NCBI RefSeq assembly: GCF_029873635.1
Contig: NC_080422.1
Location: 18,382,049-18,446,048 of the forward strand
Source of the DNA: Malania oleifera
Taxonomy: Eukaryota > Streptophyta > Magnoliopsida > Santalales > Ximeniaceae
Reading direction: 5' to 3'
Length of the DNA: 64,000 nt
Shown here: positions 30,404 to 44,177 of the stretch, piece by piece
Numbering within the stretch: position 1 is the first letter of the stretch
Layout: each line of letters starts with the position of its first letter
Position numbers and translations under genes: made by a program
The notes under the pieces: model-generated
Told to the model about the DNA's origin: nothing
The model's database searches: none
What the model saw: the letters and a program-made list of their open reading frames with translations, nothing else

Positions 30404-31026
30404 AAATCCATGCATAAGAGTTTTGTATCAACTATAATAATTAGGCTTGCAATATTTAGAAATTTTTTAAATTTATGATTATGATTAATATTTAGAAACG
30501 TCTCAAATTTATATTGGAATTCATGTTTAGAGATGTCACGAATTTATGATTTGAGTTACTTGTACTCCAAGTTTAACTTGGATAAGTGGTATAAATATGT
30601 GTATTTTCTATCTTTTAAGGACTAATCATTTTTACACATCAATATAATTAGTTGGTGCTAAATGGTCTAGTGTCATTTTATCTCTCTTCCATTCTCTTTC
30701 ATGCTTCCTTTCTCCCTACCCTATTGTCATCTATCTCCTTCATTCCTCTAGCTTCTAATCTTAATATATCATCACCTACCTCACTTTCTCCTTCCTTTTT
30801 ATAATATTCTACAATTTCTACACTTATTGTCCAACAAACCTTATTCCATAAAGTACTCCTTGTGAGGTAGTGCACTGCCCTAAAATACCTTATTCTAATG
30901 GGATTAATATAACAATCTCATTCCATCATCACATCCACAACAAATCATAGACATCCACATCATCAAAAAAATGCTTACTTAAATACCTTCTTAACTTGTT
31001 TGATGGGATCGGGTCCAATTTACCAT
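30404..31026. repeat. Dispersed repeat, copy 2, and flank
   Basis: 30530-30990 matches 26500-26890 (same CTCATTCCATCATCACATCC and ACATCCACATCATC phrases). No coding sequence. It runs into the target site (ACCAT, 31022-31026) of the next solo LTR. Confidence 0.55.
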
Positions 31027-31447
31027 TATAGACACCTCATTTTGTCCGGAGCTTATATAATATAATTTGGGTAAATATCCATTAATACAATAAAATGAGA
31101 AAAATATAGAAAAAGTGAAAAATACATTGAAGAATGAAATTTTTGACATTGAAAATAAAAAATAGAAAAGGAAAAATGAAATAAAAAAAAGAAATCAGTA
31201 AGTCAGCTTCTCCATGCTAGCACCTACACACACATACACAAGAGAATTTTAGTTAAGAAATTAGAATAAAAATTAATTAGTTTTTAAATTTGATTGAACA
31301 ATTTAAAATTGATTAATAAATTTAATTAAAAAATCAGTTTTAAATTTGATTAATCAATTTAAAACTGATTGGTCAATCAAATTTAAATCAATGTTCTTCC
31401 CCGAGGTTTATAAATAGACGACTTTAGAAGGGACAAGATAAAGACAG

Positions 31448-31533
<86 letters not shown>

Positions 31534-34186
31534 GCTTAGGGAAGAAGGAAAAGTAGAAAATTTGAGAGAGAAATATTGGGAGAGTTTGAGGTTTTAATGA
31601 GAGAAGCAGAAAGGTCGAAGGAAAGGCGGTTGTGAGATTGAAAGACAGGAGTAGCATAAGATTGATAGTAAATAATTCAAGGGCCTTGAGCAAAGGAAGA
31701 GAATGTTGCAGATTGGAGAATTTAGGAACAGAGGTTAGAATTTTCAAATTTTATATTAATATGGTTTAAATTTCTGGCATACTGAATGTTGAACTTAAAA
31801 TTCTGTAATTAGAGTTTAAAATTTGAATAGAATAGAAACCAATAAATCTAGAAATTTTTCTAAGATATTCCAAACAAAACCTAAGCTTTTGACTTGGACT
31901 TGGAAAAAACATACCTGAGTACCCATATCTAGATCAAAATTCGTATTTGGGTCTGATAACCCAAATTTGAGTGCCCCAAATTTGACCCTGGATCCGAATC
32001 AATTTGGCACGAGTCCAAATTAATTGATCCATCTATCTAAGACCCAAGTCAACTCTTGACCTATATAAACTAATTCTTGAATCCAATTAACTAAACCTAC
32101 CAAGAGCCCAATAGCTAAACTAGGCCAAAGTCCCAGCTGACCCTGTTAAACTATCCCAAACTAGATCAATTTGGCCCGAGTCCAAGTCAATTGATCCATC
32201 TATATAAGACCCATGTCAACCCTTGACCTGGGTCAATTAATTCTTGAATCCAATTAACTAAACCTACCAAGAGCCCAATAGCTAAACTAGGCCAAAGTCC
32301 CAGCTGCCCTGTTAAACTATCCCAAACTAGATCAGGCATAATTGGGTTTGAGTTTATTTAACCCAAAAACTAAGCCAGTCATCAAAGCCCAACTACTATT
32401 AACCCAAAGCATAGTAGACCTATTGACTTAAGGCCCATTTAATCTTACCAAGGCCTAATTGCGTTCATTTTAAAATTAGCTAGACTAAAGCCCAATTAGG
32501 CTTAAACCATAATCCTCCAGCTCATGGCTCAATCGGGGCCTGATTAAATCCAATAGCGCAGCCAACTTGAAGTCCATTCACTCAATTAGACCGAAATCCA
32601 CAAAGCCTAATTAGGCTTGGTCCAATTTAAACCTACCAATGCACCCAAGCCCAAATACCAGTTTGATTCAACCCATTTTAAATTAGTTTAGCCTAAACCC
32701 AATCGCAACATATTCCTAACCCTAGTCAATTGAACCTGGCCTTATTTGGTCCACAAGAAACTAAAAGAAAATGCATGAAAATAGATAATAAAATGAAAAT
32801 AAAAATAAATAAAAAATAAAAAAAGAGATTGAACATATCTTACCTGAAGGATGATTGATCCAAATCTGGATTTGAAAGCAGAAAACTCAAGGCTATCTAC
32901 TCATGATTTCCTCTTCTCTCGAGGCCTGCAAAAGAGAGAGAGTATCAAAGATAAAAATAATAACTAGTGTGACATGTCTTACCGTATGAACAATATGACA
33001 TGGTGTGCCCAAAAATGTAAATTTGGAAAGCGACGTGGTGTGATCCTAGACGTCCAATGTGCATTTTCTCTAAATGGCTAAATTGTTGTCACATCAACGA
33101 TTTATGTCAAACCTCCAATGCCCGTCGTAGCTTGTCACGTGGCGAATGACATCATGTTGACATCACCCTACTGCATTAAATTTTGTAAATAAAATAAAAT
33201 AAAAGAAAAGAAAAATCCTACATCACGTGTCAACATTGTTGGTTGACATGTGGCAAACCCATTCGAACTTGGTCACACGATTTAACCTAGGTTAACCAGA
33301 GTTGACTCGTTTACCCAGTTCAAATCAGTTGAACCGATCTGACCTGTCCTAAATCGTTGGTTCACTTTTTAAATTTTAAAATTAATTTTTAATTGATTCT
33401 TAATTTTTAAAATTGGGAAATAAAAAAATTAGAAAAAATTAGAGAAAAAATTAAAAATTTATAAAAAATAACCAAAAATTATTTGGTTTATTTCGACTCA
33501 TATAACAAAAAAATGGAAAAATAAAAATACCAAAATTAAATAAAATGGAGAAAAAGTTTTTAAAAATCCTAAGAATTGCATAAAAGTGTTGGAAAATTTT
33601 TAGAAAAATTTTGGAAAACTTGTGAATATTTTAAAGACTTTTTTTGCTCAAATTTGATTAATTTATTTGAATATTATCTTTGTATATTCTATTTGCATGT
33701 GTGTGTATTCCAATAATCAAACAAAGGGTAAAGAGGTGTTTCAGACATCACCTATATTAGCTCTGAGAGGGGTTTATCTAATAAAATTGTTTCATTTGAA
33801 AGTCTTATTAGACATTCTTAAATTGCATCTTATTTCATATTTTCTTTTAAAGTTTTAATGCTTATCTGCTTTTAAGAAATTAATTAAAGACCACTTGATT
33901 CAGTTTAAGGATAATTCATGGTTAATTAGGTACTGTTTGTAGAATAGGTATGTAGGGAATGCTAGTACCTTCCCCTCGCATAACTGAACTGTCAATTTTA
34001 ACTTTGGTAAATGTAGACTGAGACTATTGGTTTCTTGCCTCACGATTAATCAGGAGACCAATCAAAAGATAGTAATTAGGTGAACTAACTGCTCCTAAGA
34101 AAATAACAGGGTAGTGGCAACTCTATTAAACCTTTAATATTATCATTTCTCGCAATTTCGAACTTTCTTTCTAGGACGTTGCAACA
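31027..34186 (+). mobile_element. Solo LTR of a long-LTR retrotransposon, 3.16 kb
   Basis: Starts TATAGACACCTCATTTTGTCC (the first TG mutated to TA) and ends GACGTTGCAACA. The flanking 5-mers ACCAT (31022-31026) and ACCAC (34187-34191) match at four of five bases. It is an unbroken sister of the LTR split by Gypsy element 1. Contains a (GA)n run (31452-31530) and a 167-bp tandem duplication (31998-32330). The minus-strand ORF 31424-31747 is only the translated GA run. The ends and length suggest a Tat/Ogre-type family, not proven. Confidence 0.75.
31998..32330. repeat. 167-bp tandem duplication
   Basis: Two head-to-tail units begin at AATCAATTTGGC (about 31998) and GATCAATTTGGC (about 32164). 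The second half, from AATTCTTGAATCCAATTAAC to the end of each unit, is nearly identical. Confidence 0.85.
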
Positions 34187-34316
34187 ACCACCTTTCCATC
34201 TCAATCTCCTTCATAAAAAATGCTTTGTGCATTTATACCATAAACAAGAGATCAAAAGACACTTGGTTTTAAACTTATATTTTTAAATTGGTATAACAAC
34301 ATGATGCAATACCAAC

Positions 34317-34374
<58 letters not shown>

Positions 34375-35478
34375 CTTGTGAAATTTAAAAAATTTTGAAT
34401 TATCATTTAAAATCATTTTGGTATAAACACCAACCCCAAAAAAGTTTAAAATAAAGAACATTGAAAATTTTAAAGTTTTAAAAAAATTGTGTTGTCATTT
34501 AAAACAATCTTAAAAATATTTTTGAAAAGGCATTTTCAATGGAAGGTACAAACCTAGCCATTGCATGATGCAGAAATCTTGTCGGCAAAAGGTGGAAATG
34601 TTTGCTATTCCATTAATGAATACTATGGCCTTTAGATCCAAGACCCAAAATTCTATTTGTTTTTGTTTTAACTCTTCTAATTCAAGAACACACTTTTTTA
34701 CTTTTCTTTTTTCCTCAATTTTTAGAGAGCAAGAAATGGTACATCATAATTATTGGCAAAAGAAATTGGAAATTAACAATTTCCGACACGTTTTCCGACA
34801 TACCCATCATCTGTATTTCCACACATTTGAATTACAAGACCCCAACATAGGGACATATCATTATCATGATGATAATGAAAATTTTCATGCAAATTTTTTA
34901 ATTAAAATATATGTGTATCATAACTTATATTTTTATTATTTCAATTTATTCTAATTTATTCTTGAAAAATAGGTGTTTTACCAACTAAATGTAATATAAT
35001 GGTTCATTTGAGAGTATGAAGTTCGAACATTAGATTTAGATTTGAGCGGATTTAAACAAATTTTAATATAATTTTATATTACTCCTTATCCAAATCCAAT
35101 ACAACTCCAAATTCAGCGTCTATCTAAATATAGGGTAAGGTTCATTCAATTATGAAAAATAGTTTTCATTTTCATTTTTAGTTTTTCTGATATTACAAAA
35201 ACTAAGGCCGCCTTGTACGTTCTCTATTTTTTCAGAAGATTCGCATAGAAAATGAGAATATAATTTTAATAACTTTCCCACGTAACTATTGAAAAAAATT
35301 AAAATAATTTGAATTTTTGTACGTTTTTAAAAATTAAAAATGAAAAATAAAATTACTTTTCATTGCCAACAGGCGGATAAAAAGTTATTTTGTAACAAAA
35401 TAGGAAAACAAATGTGGAGCAAGAATTGTTTGTGTGTGTGTGTGTGTGTGTGTGTGATGTCAAGTAGAAAACAAATGA

Positions 35479-35526
<48 letters not shown>

Positions 35527-35791
35527 CAAATTTAACAAACTGAAAAACAAAATAAGGAGAGATTTCGACCTTTAGTGCAAGAGCATCTGGATCTAATTTT
35601 GGTAGGGGAATCAAAGACATACATAGACTGGGTGTTGAATCCAAAATTAGGGCACAACCTGGCTTCCAAGCGTATTATGAAAATATTATTGGGGGGACCT
35701 AATTACCTATATGCCCTAGCTGTGACTTGAAGACTTACCTATGCATGACCCATGGACAAGGGTAGACCCGATGATACGGTACATGCTTTTC

Positions 35792-35840
<49 letters not shown>

Positions 35841-36190
35841 AAAAAAAAAAAAAAAAAAACAATGGTTCCAAGACCCTTTGAACACTAAACTAACCCACTA
35901 AAATAAAAGAGTCTCTCCTCTATCCTTCAAAACTCTAATACTAAGATATTATCTCAAATAAAAAGTCATAACCCTACAAGATTCGAATATTAGTCATTTA
36001 ATAAGGACAGTCTTAAATGTATCACTTGAGCCACCCTTATAGAGCTAAAAATGTATGTGTGTGTCTATATATATATATATATATAAAATTTTATATATGA
36101 TATCTTAATTTTAAGAAAAAGTTTAACAAAAAATCTTAAAAGAAGTAATGTCTTGTTTGATTTGCAAAATGGAATGATATAGGAAAGTAA
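34187..36190. other. AT-rich region with microsatellites
   Basis: Tracts: (TA)n 34319-34372, (TG)n 35430-35455, (AT)n 35480-35524, (TA)n-(A)n 35796-35862, (TA)n about 36067-36086. The ORF 34565-34954 is low-complexity and unrelated to any family I know. 35560-35790 is more complex, perhaps low-copy, but non-coding as far as I can see. Confidence 0.5.
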
Positions 36191-38046
36191 TGACTTTTTG
36201 AGTCCGATTTCTACTTTGATGTTGATAAAGTACAAGTTTCTTACATGTGTATAGAGTATGTGAACAGATCTTTAATTCAAACACACACATAAAGGGAAGT
36301 GGAAGTCAGAAGGAACTTCAAGTTTATCATCATTCTAGCGTATTCCATGAAAATTGAAGAGCAAATAAACGAAGACATACTTTGTTTTATTTTGTAATGC
36401 ATTTAGTTTATATTTGGTCTGTAACAATGCATATCCTGCATGACATGATGAAAGTTCATAATGACCATAAACAAACTTTAGGGCACCCAACACTTTAATG
36501 AAAAATCCTTTCCATAAAAACTAATATCATCCAAAAGGATTTAAATCATTTTGGGTCAAAATCGAACAAAAATTAGGTTTTTAACTGTCCTCGGTTAACC
36601 GAATCTTCACATTTTAAAACAACTTAGTCGATCAAACTTGCCCTGAGGAAAAAATTGAATTTTTGATCATGTTCGGCCGACCGACCCCATATTGAACTAA
36701 AATGCCCAGCCAACCGACCTAAGAAAATTGACCAAAGTCCAAGGCTCAACTGACCGATCACTATAGTTCAAAATGGCCTCAGCGGATCGGCCTTTGATGC
36801 CCGACAGACCGACTTTAGCCCCGACCGACCGAACCTACGAAGGTTTAGAAATCGCCTTTGGCTCGGCAGATCGACACCTTTCATAGCCGATCGAACCCTT
36901 AAAGAAATTCAAATTTTTTGTGTGAGGTCAACCGAACGGTGCTAGCACCGGTCAACCGAACCTCTCAAGTCTTGGTAATTTCCAGCGCTTAAACGCAGTT
37001 AAATTTTAATTAAACAAATTTCAATATACCAACAATGTCCCCAAACGGTTATATTTTCAGAAACTCTATATATACCCTTTTCATTAGTTCAATTAGTAAC
37101 ATGATTAGCCAAAAATTTCTCTCAAATATTTTGGGCTATTTTTTTATCAAAGTTCCCCCATACAACATTTTATTGCAAAATTTTCTTTTGGGGCAAAATT
37201 TTTACACTCTCCCCAACTCTCTTTCGTCATTCTTTGAAAATTTATTTTACAAGAGAGTATTTTATTTGGTCATTTATTTTCATTGATAAGCACATACTCT
37301 CACTCTTTCTTTTGTTCTTGAAAATCATTTTGTGAGAGTTAGTTTAGTGTTTCTCCACATATTCCTTCTTCAAAAGTATTTTTGGAGAAACTCATTTTTA
37401 GCATGTGAATATTTTTACACACTATTTTTCAAACTAAAGATCATACATATTCATTTGTGCAAAAATACCTTTGAAAGCAAATCTTAGGTTCTCCTACTAT
37501 TTCTTGAAATATATTTTAGGGAGAAAATTTTATTAGGGTAAAATCTTTGAAGCACTTATTATATATATCATCTTTCAAAGATTGAAAATATGATTTTGAG
37601 AAAAACACTCTTACTCTCTTGAGCATATTTCATATCATATGAAAGTGTATTTTAAGAGCTTTATTGTTGTACATCTTTACCTGTATTTAGAAGCATTTTA
37701 TATGTACAAAAATTGGTTTTATGTACCGGTTGGGTTCAGGTTGTAAATTGAACTGGAGAGTCTTTGTCCCCTAAAGAAGACTGGTTTGGTTTAGCCCAAT
37801 AAATTGAACTAGGCCCCATAAAGGAGATTAGTTGGGTTCAGCTAGGTAATTGAGTTAGGATATTCCTCGCCCCATAAGGAGAGGCTATATGGTTGGGGCT
37901 CAACCCTGTAATTGAGCTAGGGTTTACCTCGCTCCATAAGGATAGATTGTAACGGTTGCTGCTCCACCCATTAAGTGAGCAGGAATAGTAAAATTCTTAG
38001 AAGATAGGCGGGGACGTAAGCTGGTTTGGCCGAACCACGATAACAA

Positions 38047-38100
<54 letters not shown>

Positions 38101-38443
38101 ATTTAAATTTTCGCACTTTAATTTCCGCACATGTATGCTCGTTCATTTACTGTTATAATTAATTTTGCATACATGTCTTTAATTTTAAATGAGATATGCT
38201 TCACATGTATGTTTACATTTAGGGCTGATCATTTCACATACACGCTTTAAATCTTAAATGGGATATGATGAGATGTTTGTGTGCAAATATTTAAATTGTA
38301 GAGAATGTCATATTTTTTTAAAAATATTTACATAATTAATTGGGGAAATTGAGACTGCTTAGAAAGACCCTAGGTTGAGAAAAACTGTTCATGATTTGAA
38401 TTAAACCTAAGAATATTTTTTTAATACCCAATTCACCCCCTCT
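36191..38443 (+). mobile_element. Copia-type LTR, main part, interrupted by Gypsy element 2
   Basis: Starts TGACTTTTTGAGTCCG followed by a TTTGATGTTGATAAAG phrase and ends in ACCCAATTCACCCCCTCT, both typical of long Copia (SIRE-like) LTRs. The last 17 bp (CTCTTGGGATCACACA) are found at 48871-48887, after element 2. U3 (36585-36965) holds about eleven GACCGACCGAAC-like words; then TATATATA (about 37066) and a (CT)n tract (38052-38099). Flanking 5-mers (AGTAA/AATTA) are not a convincing target duplication. Confidence 0.65.
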
Positions 38444-41400
38444 TGTAGAGACACGAACCAAGAAAATAAAAGGAATAAAAAAAATAAAAATAAAGAAAAG
38501 AAGAAAACGATTCGAAAAAGGACCAAACCGCCAACGGTTTGAGGACCCTCAGAAAAACAGTCGATGGTTTTCTTGTAGTACAAGATACTGAGAGCTGAAT
38601 GCGGAGGAATATGGTTTGGTTAAGGCCAAGTCGTTGATGGTTTCATGCGGGGCAGCTTCCCTATATATATGTTAGCTCATTTTTTTTTAGAAAATTCCTT
38701 TTCTTCTCTCTCCTAAAACTAGGGTTTCGGGAGTTTCTCTCTCACGAGTCCCTCTTACTCTCCCGAGCTCACCCAAAGGTCTCTCGCACTCTCCGGTGGT
38801 GTCTCTCATCTTTCCGACTTGCGGGCTTCCGTTCTTTGGCAAGTTCGAAAGTTAGGGTTCTATTTTCCCATTCATTTTAGGCAGAATTTCAAGCAACAAG
38901 TAAGGGGAATAAATTATACCATCATTTTATTAATTTTTAACCAATTAAATTCGAGTATAAAAGCCTGTGTATATGTAACACCCCAACCCCGAAGGGTCTG
39001 GGATATTTACCTTTTACTATTAATTTACAATGAAAGTAAATAAACTCAATTATTATTAAACTAGAGCGCTAATTATCCATATTACAATTATTTATTTCAA
39101 AAGAAGAAAAATTACACAAGCATAAATATCTGGCATCATACTAATATTTCAAATAAATCTTTATTTTTCTATCCCCACCAGCATGCTTGCTAAGCTTGAT
39201 TTCTGACATGCTCTTCAGAGTTATCTGAAATAAAAATATGATTAGAGTGAGACGACGCTCAGTAAGTAAATAAGATTATTATTAGTGTGTGGCCAAAATG
39301 AGTTTTTTAAAAATTTCTTAAAATAATATTTAATACTATAATTTCAAAACTGCTTCTAGAATAAATATAAATTTAAAATTTTCTACATAAAACTTTTACC
39401 ATCAATTACAACAGTAAAATTTTATAATCATATAATATAACTGTTAAATTAAACTTTTAACTTTAAAACTGTAAAAATATTTAATGATAAACATACATAT
39501 ACTTTTCCTCATACGTTTTCCTTAGATCATCATTTAAGCACCAGAATGATCCTTTCCATGTAAACTTACATTTTTCCTTTAAATCATCAGTAACTTTGTA
39601 CACGTAATTAAATATGTATAAACATATATTGTAAAAAAAATTACCCTTAGGCCTGTTTGTCGTAAGTTATGTTTACCCCCATGACTGGATTGTGCAGTCC
39701 AAAGACTGGACTTAGCTGACTGGCCGACTAAACTAAATCAACGTACGTAAATATTAAGTGAGATTTTCCTTATTAAGTCCTGCTTTGGAACCAGGTGTGC
39801 ACTCAGGAGAAATCCACTAATATAAATAACCACTTTGTAAACAGTGTGAGTGCACTCTGATCCATTTAAACTTTAAGTTGTGGTACCGAGCATCTGTAAC
39901 TTTGAACTTTCGTTGTCATAAGGGGTTTTAAAATCATCTTATTATAATTTATGTAATTTAAAATAATAGCGTGAAAATCTCATATTTACTTATATTTTCA
40001 TAAATACATGTAACGTAAAAATAAACTCATGCCACACAATTTTTATGTTAAAAATATTTATTTATTTATTTTTAATAGAAAGAAATGCTAAAAATTACCC
40101 GAGTGGATTAGAATATTTCTTAACCCAAAAATAAATGCAAGAATATTAAAATTAAAACTGGTATAATTAAATATGCATAAAATTAAACTTAGAGAAATTT
40201 TGTGGAACTAACTAACATAATTGAAATTTACTTATAAAATAAACTCGGGTATGAATTTTAAAGAATAAAAAAAAATCAATATAATCAAATTTACTTACCT
40301 TCTTCTTTTATGTTGTGCTACGAACACAATAACTATCTCTAAGAAATGAGATCGAAAAGAGTGGGTGAGTGAGAACTTACTTAAAAATTCTCTCTCCACC
40401 ACAAATTTTTTCACTCACTAATCTTTCTCTTCCTTGGAAAAATTGTTGTGAGAAATGAAGGTTGAGAGCTTCCTATTTATAGGAAAATTTTGGGAAGAAA
40501 TGGAATTTATAAAAGTGTTGGGAGATGGGTGAAACTATAATTTTTTTAAAATTAAAGAATGGGCAAGGGATGGGTAAGGTATGGGTTGAGTATGGGATGG
40601 GGATGAAGGTCATGTAGGAGTGCTTGCCACTATTTAAATAAATTTCTAATTAATTACTTACTTAATTAATTAATTAATTAATTAGTTAATTAATTATTTT
40701 ATTATTTTATTATTTTATTATTTTATCATTATTATTATCATTGTTATTACTTTTAAACTATTTTTAGTATTTATTTATTTTTAAAAAAGAATTAATTTAA
40801 ATTTTGAAAACTCATGTGGGCCCACATGGTCTTGTGGGCCCCACACAACTTCGAGACCTAAATGGATCTACAAAACTCCAATAATCCTCATACGATTTTA
40901 TAAGCCCTACACAATTTCGAGACTCGTGTAGACCTCCACACGGCTTCGGGACTCATATGGGTCCCACATAGTCTTGTGGGCCCCACATATGATACCTATA
41001 TTATTATTATTTTATCATATATTTCTGCAAATTATGTCAGTCAAACATTATTTTATGTACTTATTTACGTATGCAAACAGTGTTTATCATATTTATCCTA
41101 TGAAATTCCATTTTGACCAGACCGACCTCCAGGAAGCGACTGAACCGCAATGGTCTTTGAGCACTCGCTAAGATAAGATCTTTCTTAGGCATCAAACATG
41201 AGCTCAAAGATCCTACAGAAAAACACTTCTGTATTGATATTAACTTAATAACCATTTTTATTATTTTATTATTATTGTGCTTTAATCGTATATATATATA
41301 TACGATTTTCTGAACGGGTTAGGCATTTGAAAATGATAGTTGTTTATTATAATTCATATTCCAATGTGAGCAGGGTATATGATTTATTAATAGTATATAA

Positions 41401-42511
41401 AAGTATGGTTGACATTCAAACTGTGTGGCACGAGATTAACTTTTTGTAATAAACTGGTTGTGAGTCACTGTGGTATCTAAGCTTGTGTATTTGGGTGATT
41501 ACTATGGTCAATGAATTGATATATTTGGATTATTGGTTTTGTATGGTTATTCGTGTGTATCACAATATAACGTTGGCAAACCTGAGGAGTTCATTACATT
41601 GTCATATATATCAATGGGGTAAAACATTGGCAGGCCTGAGAAGTTTGTTTTACTCATATACAATGAATAGGTCATTGTAAAAGTGTAGCAATGAAGGTCG
41701 ATTGTGAAGAACTTGTGTTATCCTGTGTGGATGTGAAACTAGTGTAGTTTCCTATGCGGATGTGAATGAAATGTATGGTATCCTATGTGGATGTGTTGTG
41801 GTTTATGTGTATGCAGGTTCTATGGTATGATTGATGTTGATTGTGTGTGGGTACATGTATGTAAATTTAAATGCATGAATGTTTATGGCAAAATAAAAAT
41901 CTCCAGCTTGAGGGCTTACTGAGTAAGGTGAGGACCCTAATAAGTATCAGTTGTAGTCACATCCAATTAAAAAAGGCCAAGTTACAAACGTTATCAGAGC
42001 AAAGGGGCGTTACATGTATAGACGTGTAAACTCTCCAATCCTTGGGAAATCTCACTTATAAATAGTTATGTATGTGTGAGTACATTCTACATGTGTCTTG
42101 TCAATTTATGTTGATTAATGAATAATTATATTTTGTATATACTAAAACTCATCTGCCACACACTATTATAATTTATTCTAACCTTACTCAGAAGTGTCTC
42201 ACCCTAGCAAAATATTAATTTTTCAGGTACTTCAGGTGATCGAGCTTAGTAAGCTCCAGGGCAGGGTTAGTTTTTGTAACTACGAGTAGTCGTAGGAATT
42301 GAAATATGTAATGTTATGTTTTTATATTTCGTTGGGAATGTAATATAAAGTGAATGGATACACTTTTTGGGATGTATAGCATAGAACTCTGGTATTTTAA
42401 TTGGAGAATGTTTAATTATTTTCGCTACGTGAATGATATTTATGGTATCAGAGATAAGTGAATGGAACATATAACACCCCAGGCCCCACTTGATGGGTTC
42501 GGGGCATTACA
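38444..42511 (+). repeat. 5' LTR of Gypsy element 2 (split by a solo LTR)
   Basis: U3 has AACCGTCGACGGTT-like words (38536-38640, partly decayed), TATATATA (38661-38670) and a CT-rich leader. Then come donor-like CAA|GTAAGG (GT at 38900), the nested minus-strand solo LTR (38974-41287), CTGTGTGGCACGAG, tandem 'ATCCTATG(T/C)GGATGTG' units (about 41720-41800), and acceptor-like TTTTTCAG|G (AG at 42225-42226). Confidence 0.85.
38974..41287 (-). mobile_element. Solo LTR (minus strand) inside the element 2 5' LTR
   Basis: On the plus strand it begins TGTAACACCCCAACCCCGAA; on its own strand it ends GGGGTTGGGGTGTTACA. GTATA flanks both sides (38969-38973 and 41288-41292), though the right copy lies in a TA run. 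The far terminus lacks a clean TG, so that edge is approximate. On the minus strand: U3 with TGTGGGGCCCACA-like palindromes (40813-40995), TATAAATAGG (40481-40472), AAG|GTAAGTA donor (40298), ATTTCAG acceptor (AG at 39226-39225). The gap is therefore explained as one insertion. Confidence 0.75.
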
Positions 42512-42530
42512 AATTTGTATCAAAGCTTTA
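42512..42530 (+). other. Degenerate primer-binding site of element 2
   Basis: TTTGTATCAAAGC a few bases after the LTR end resembles TGGTATCAGAGC with two or three changes, so initiator-Met priming is likely ancestral. Confidence 0.6.
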
Positions 42531-42983
42531 GGTTGTTAGGTTCTACAGACTCTAGGATGGATTAATACCAAAGTATAGGTTCAAGTTAGGATGATGATAG
42601 AAACGGGTAGATTAGGATATCAGTAAGAAATTTTGAGTTTGTTTCGTGGCCTGGAAGTAAAAACCCCTTGATGGTCTTCTATGATTTTTTGAATGAGTCG
42701 CGAGTTTTAGAAAATCATGATAAATCCATCGACGGTGATGTTTCCAAGCAGAGAGACTAGAACTTGAAAATTAGAACTCAAAGGTTATGATGATTGATTT
42801 ATGGGGATAAGCCTCTGAAAGAGAATTTTGGTAATTTAGGTGTTGTGATTTAATGATTGAGGTCAATTGGGTGTTTGATGTTTAAATTGAGGATCTTAAT
42901 GTTTTCTGGTTTCTTTGTTTTATAATTGTACCAGTTATGTCAAGATATGGAAATTCTAAACTCGCCTCTGTCCTATCTTCAGG

Positions 42984-43995
42984 ATGGATCCTAGAGGTAA
43001 ATACGTGGACGCTGGAGGAGTTAATGATTTAGGGGCTTCCAGCGGGGATGAGATTGAAACCTCCAGATTGCTATGAGGATTAGATCGGCAAGTCAGGAAA
43101 CCACCAGTGAACCAAGGCTGTTCAATTGAGCAATTTATTCGCCTGAAATCCTCTACTTTTGCGGGTGGCGCTAACCCAATCATGGCTAAGACTTAGGTGC
43201 AGGAGATGGAGAAGATACTGACAGTGCTGAGTTGCACTGAGAAGCAGAAGGTTCTCTTCACCACCTTCAAGTTAACATGAGAGGCTGAACGATGGTGGCT
43301 AGCGGGGAAGCTACTGGAAGAGTAGTGGGAGGTACCTACAGTTATGGCATCGAGTCATTTCAAGGAGGTTTTTTATAACAAGTACTTCCCCGCCACCACT
43401 AGGGATGTGAAGGCGGAGGAATTTTTCAACCTGACTCAGGGGCACCTCACCGTTTAGCAATACTCTATTAGGTTCATGGAGCTTTCTCACTTCACCCCCT
43501 TTATGCCAGGAGGTTTGAAAGGAGCCTGAAACAGAGGATCCATAAGCAGGTGGCAGTCTTGTAGATGCAGAACGTCTCAGAACTGGTGGATAAAGTCACC
43601 ATAGCAGAGTTCAGCCTGCAGAGAGGTGCAGAGATGTCAGAGCATAGGAAGAGACCTATGCATTCCAGCTCCCATGCAGATGTCAGACGGGATTCATGGA
43701 GGGGAGACAAAGATACTGTGGGTCATAGGTCAGATAGGACTAATCAAGACTATCGAGAAAATTCATCATGCCCACATTGTCCTACATGTAATCGTAGGCA
43801 TTGAGGAGAAGGTCGGGTTGGGAGTACTGTGTGCTATAGATGTGGTAGATACGGCCATATAGCCTGAGAATGTTGTGGACCGCCAAACAACGCACTTGCT
43901 CCTAATCAAAACCGAATGAACAATCTGGTGCCTTGTGGCGGCCCGGCACGTGTTTACACATTTACCCCACTGAGGCATACAATGCTACAGGCACA
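42984..43995 (+). pseudogene. Degenerate gag of Gypsy element 2
   Basis: ATG at 42984 directly follows TATCTTCAG|G. The leader (M-D-P-R-G) and capsid phrases ([52 protein letters not shown]) run through several stops and a frameshift near 43500-43560. The CCHC knuckle at 43832-43873 keeps C-x2-C-x4-H with a stop before the last Cys. Closest to the gags of elements 1 and 3 in this window. Confidence 0.85.
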
Positions 43996-44158
43996 GGTAA
44001 CGAATTTATGTTTAGGGATAAGCGATAGTTTTATTTGATTCTAAGTGATGTAATTTTTCACATGTTAGAGTATATTGAAATGTGTGAAATATGGTTAGTT
44101 AATAAACTTTTAAGTTCATGAAAAATGATTGGTTAACAAATTTCGAAGACAAAATTCT

Positions 44159-44177
44159 CTTTGGGAGGGGGGGATAT
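44159..44177 (+). other. Polypurine tract of element 2
   Basis: TTTGGGAGGGGGGGA followed by TAT and the 3' LTR start TGTAGAG. It confirms that the 3' LTR begins at 44178. Confidence 0.8.

Noticed and set aside
31424-31747. Ser/Leu-repeat frame on the minus strand
   Set aside because: Translation of the (GA)n microsatellite in the long LTR; the same applies to 14119-14322, 23105-23509 and 37924-38130.
34565-34954. 129-codon plus-strand frame
   Set aside because: Biased composition (Phe/His/Asn) in AT-rich filler, no domain and no flanking gene signals.
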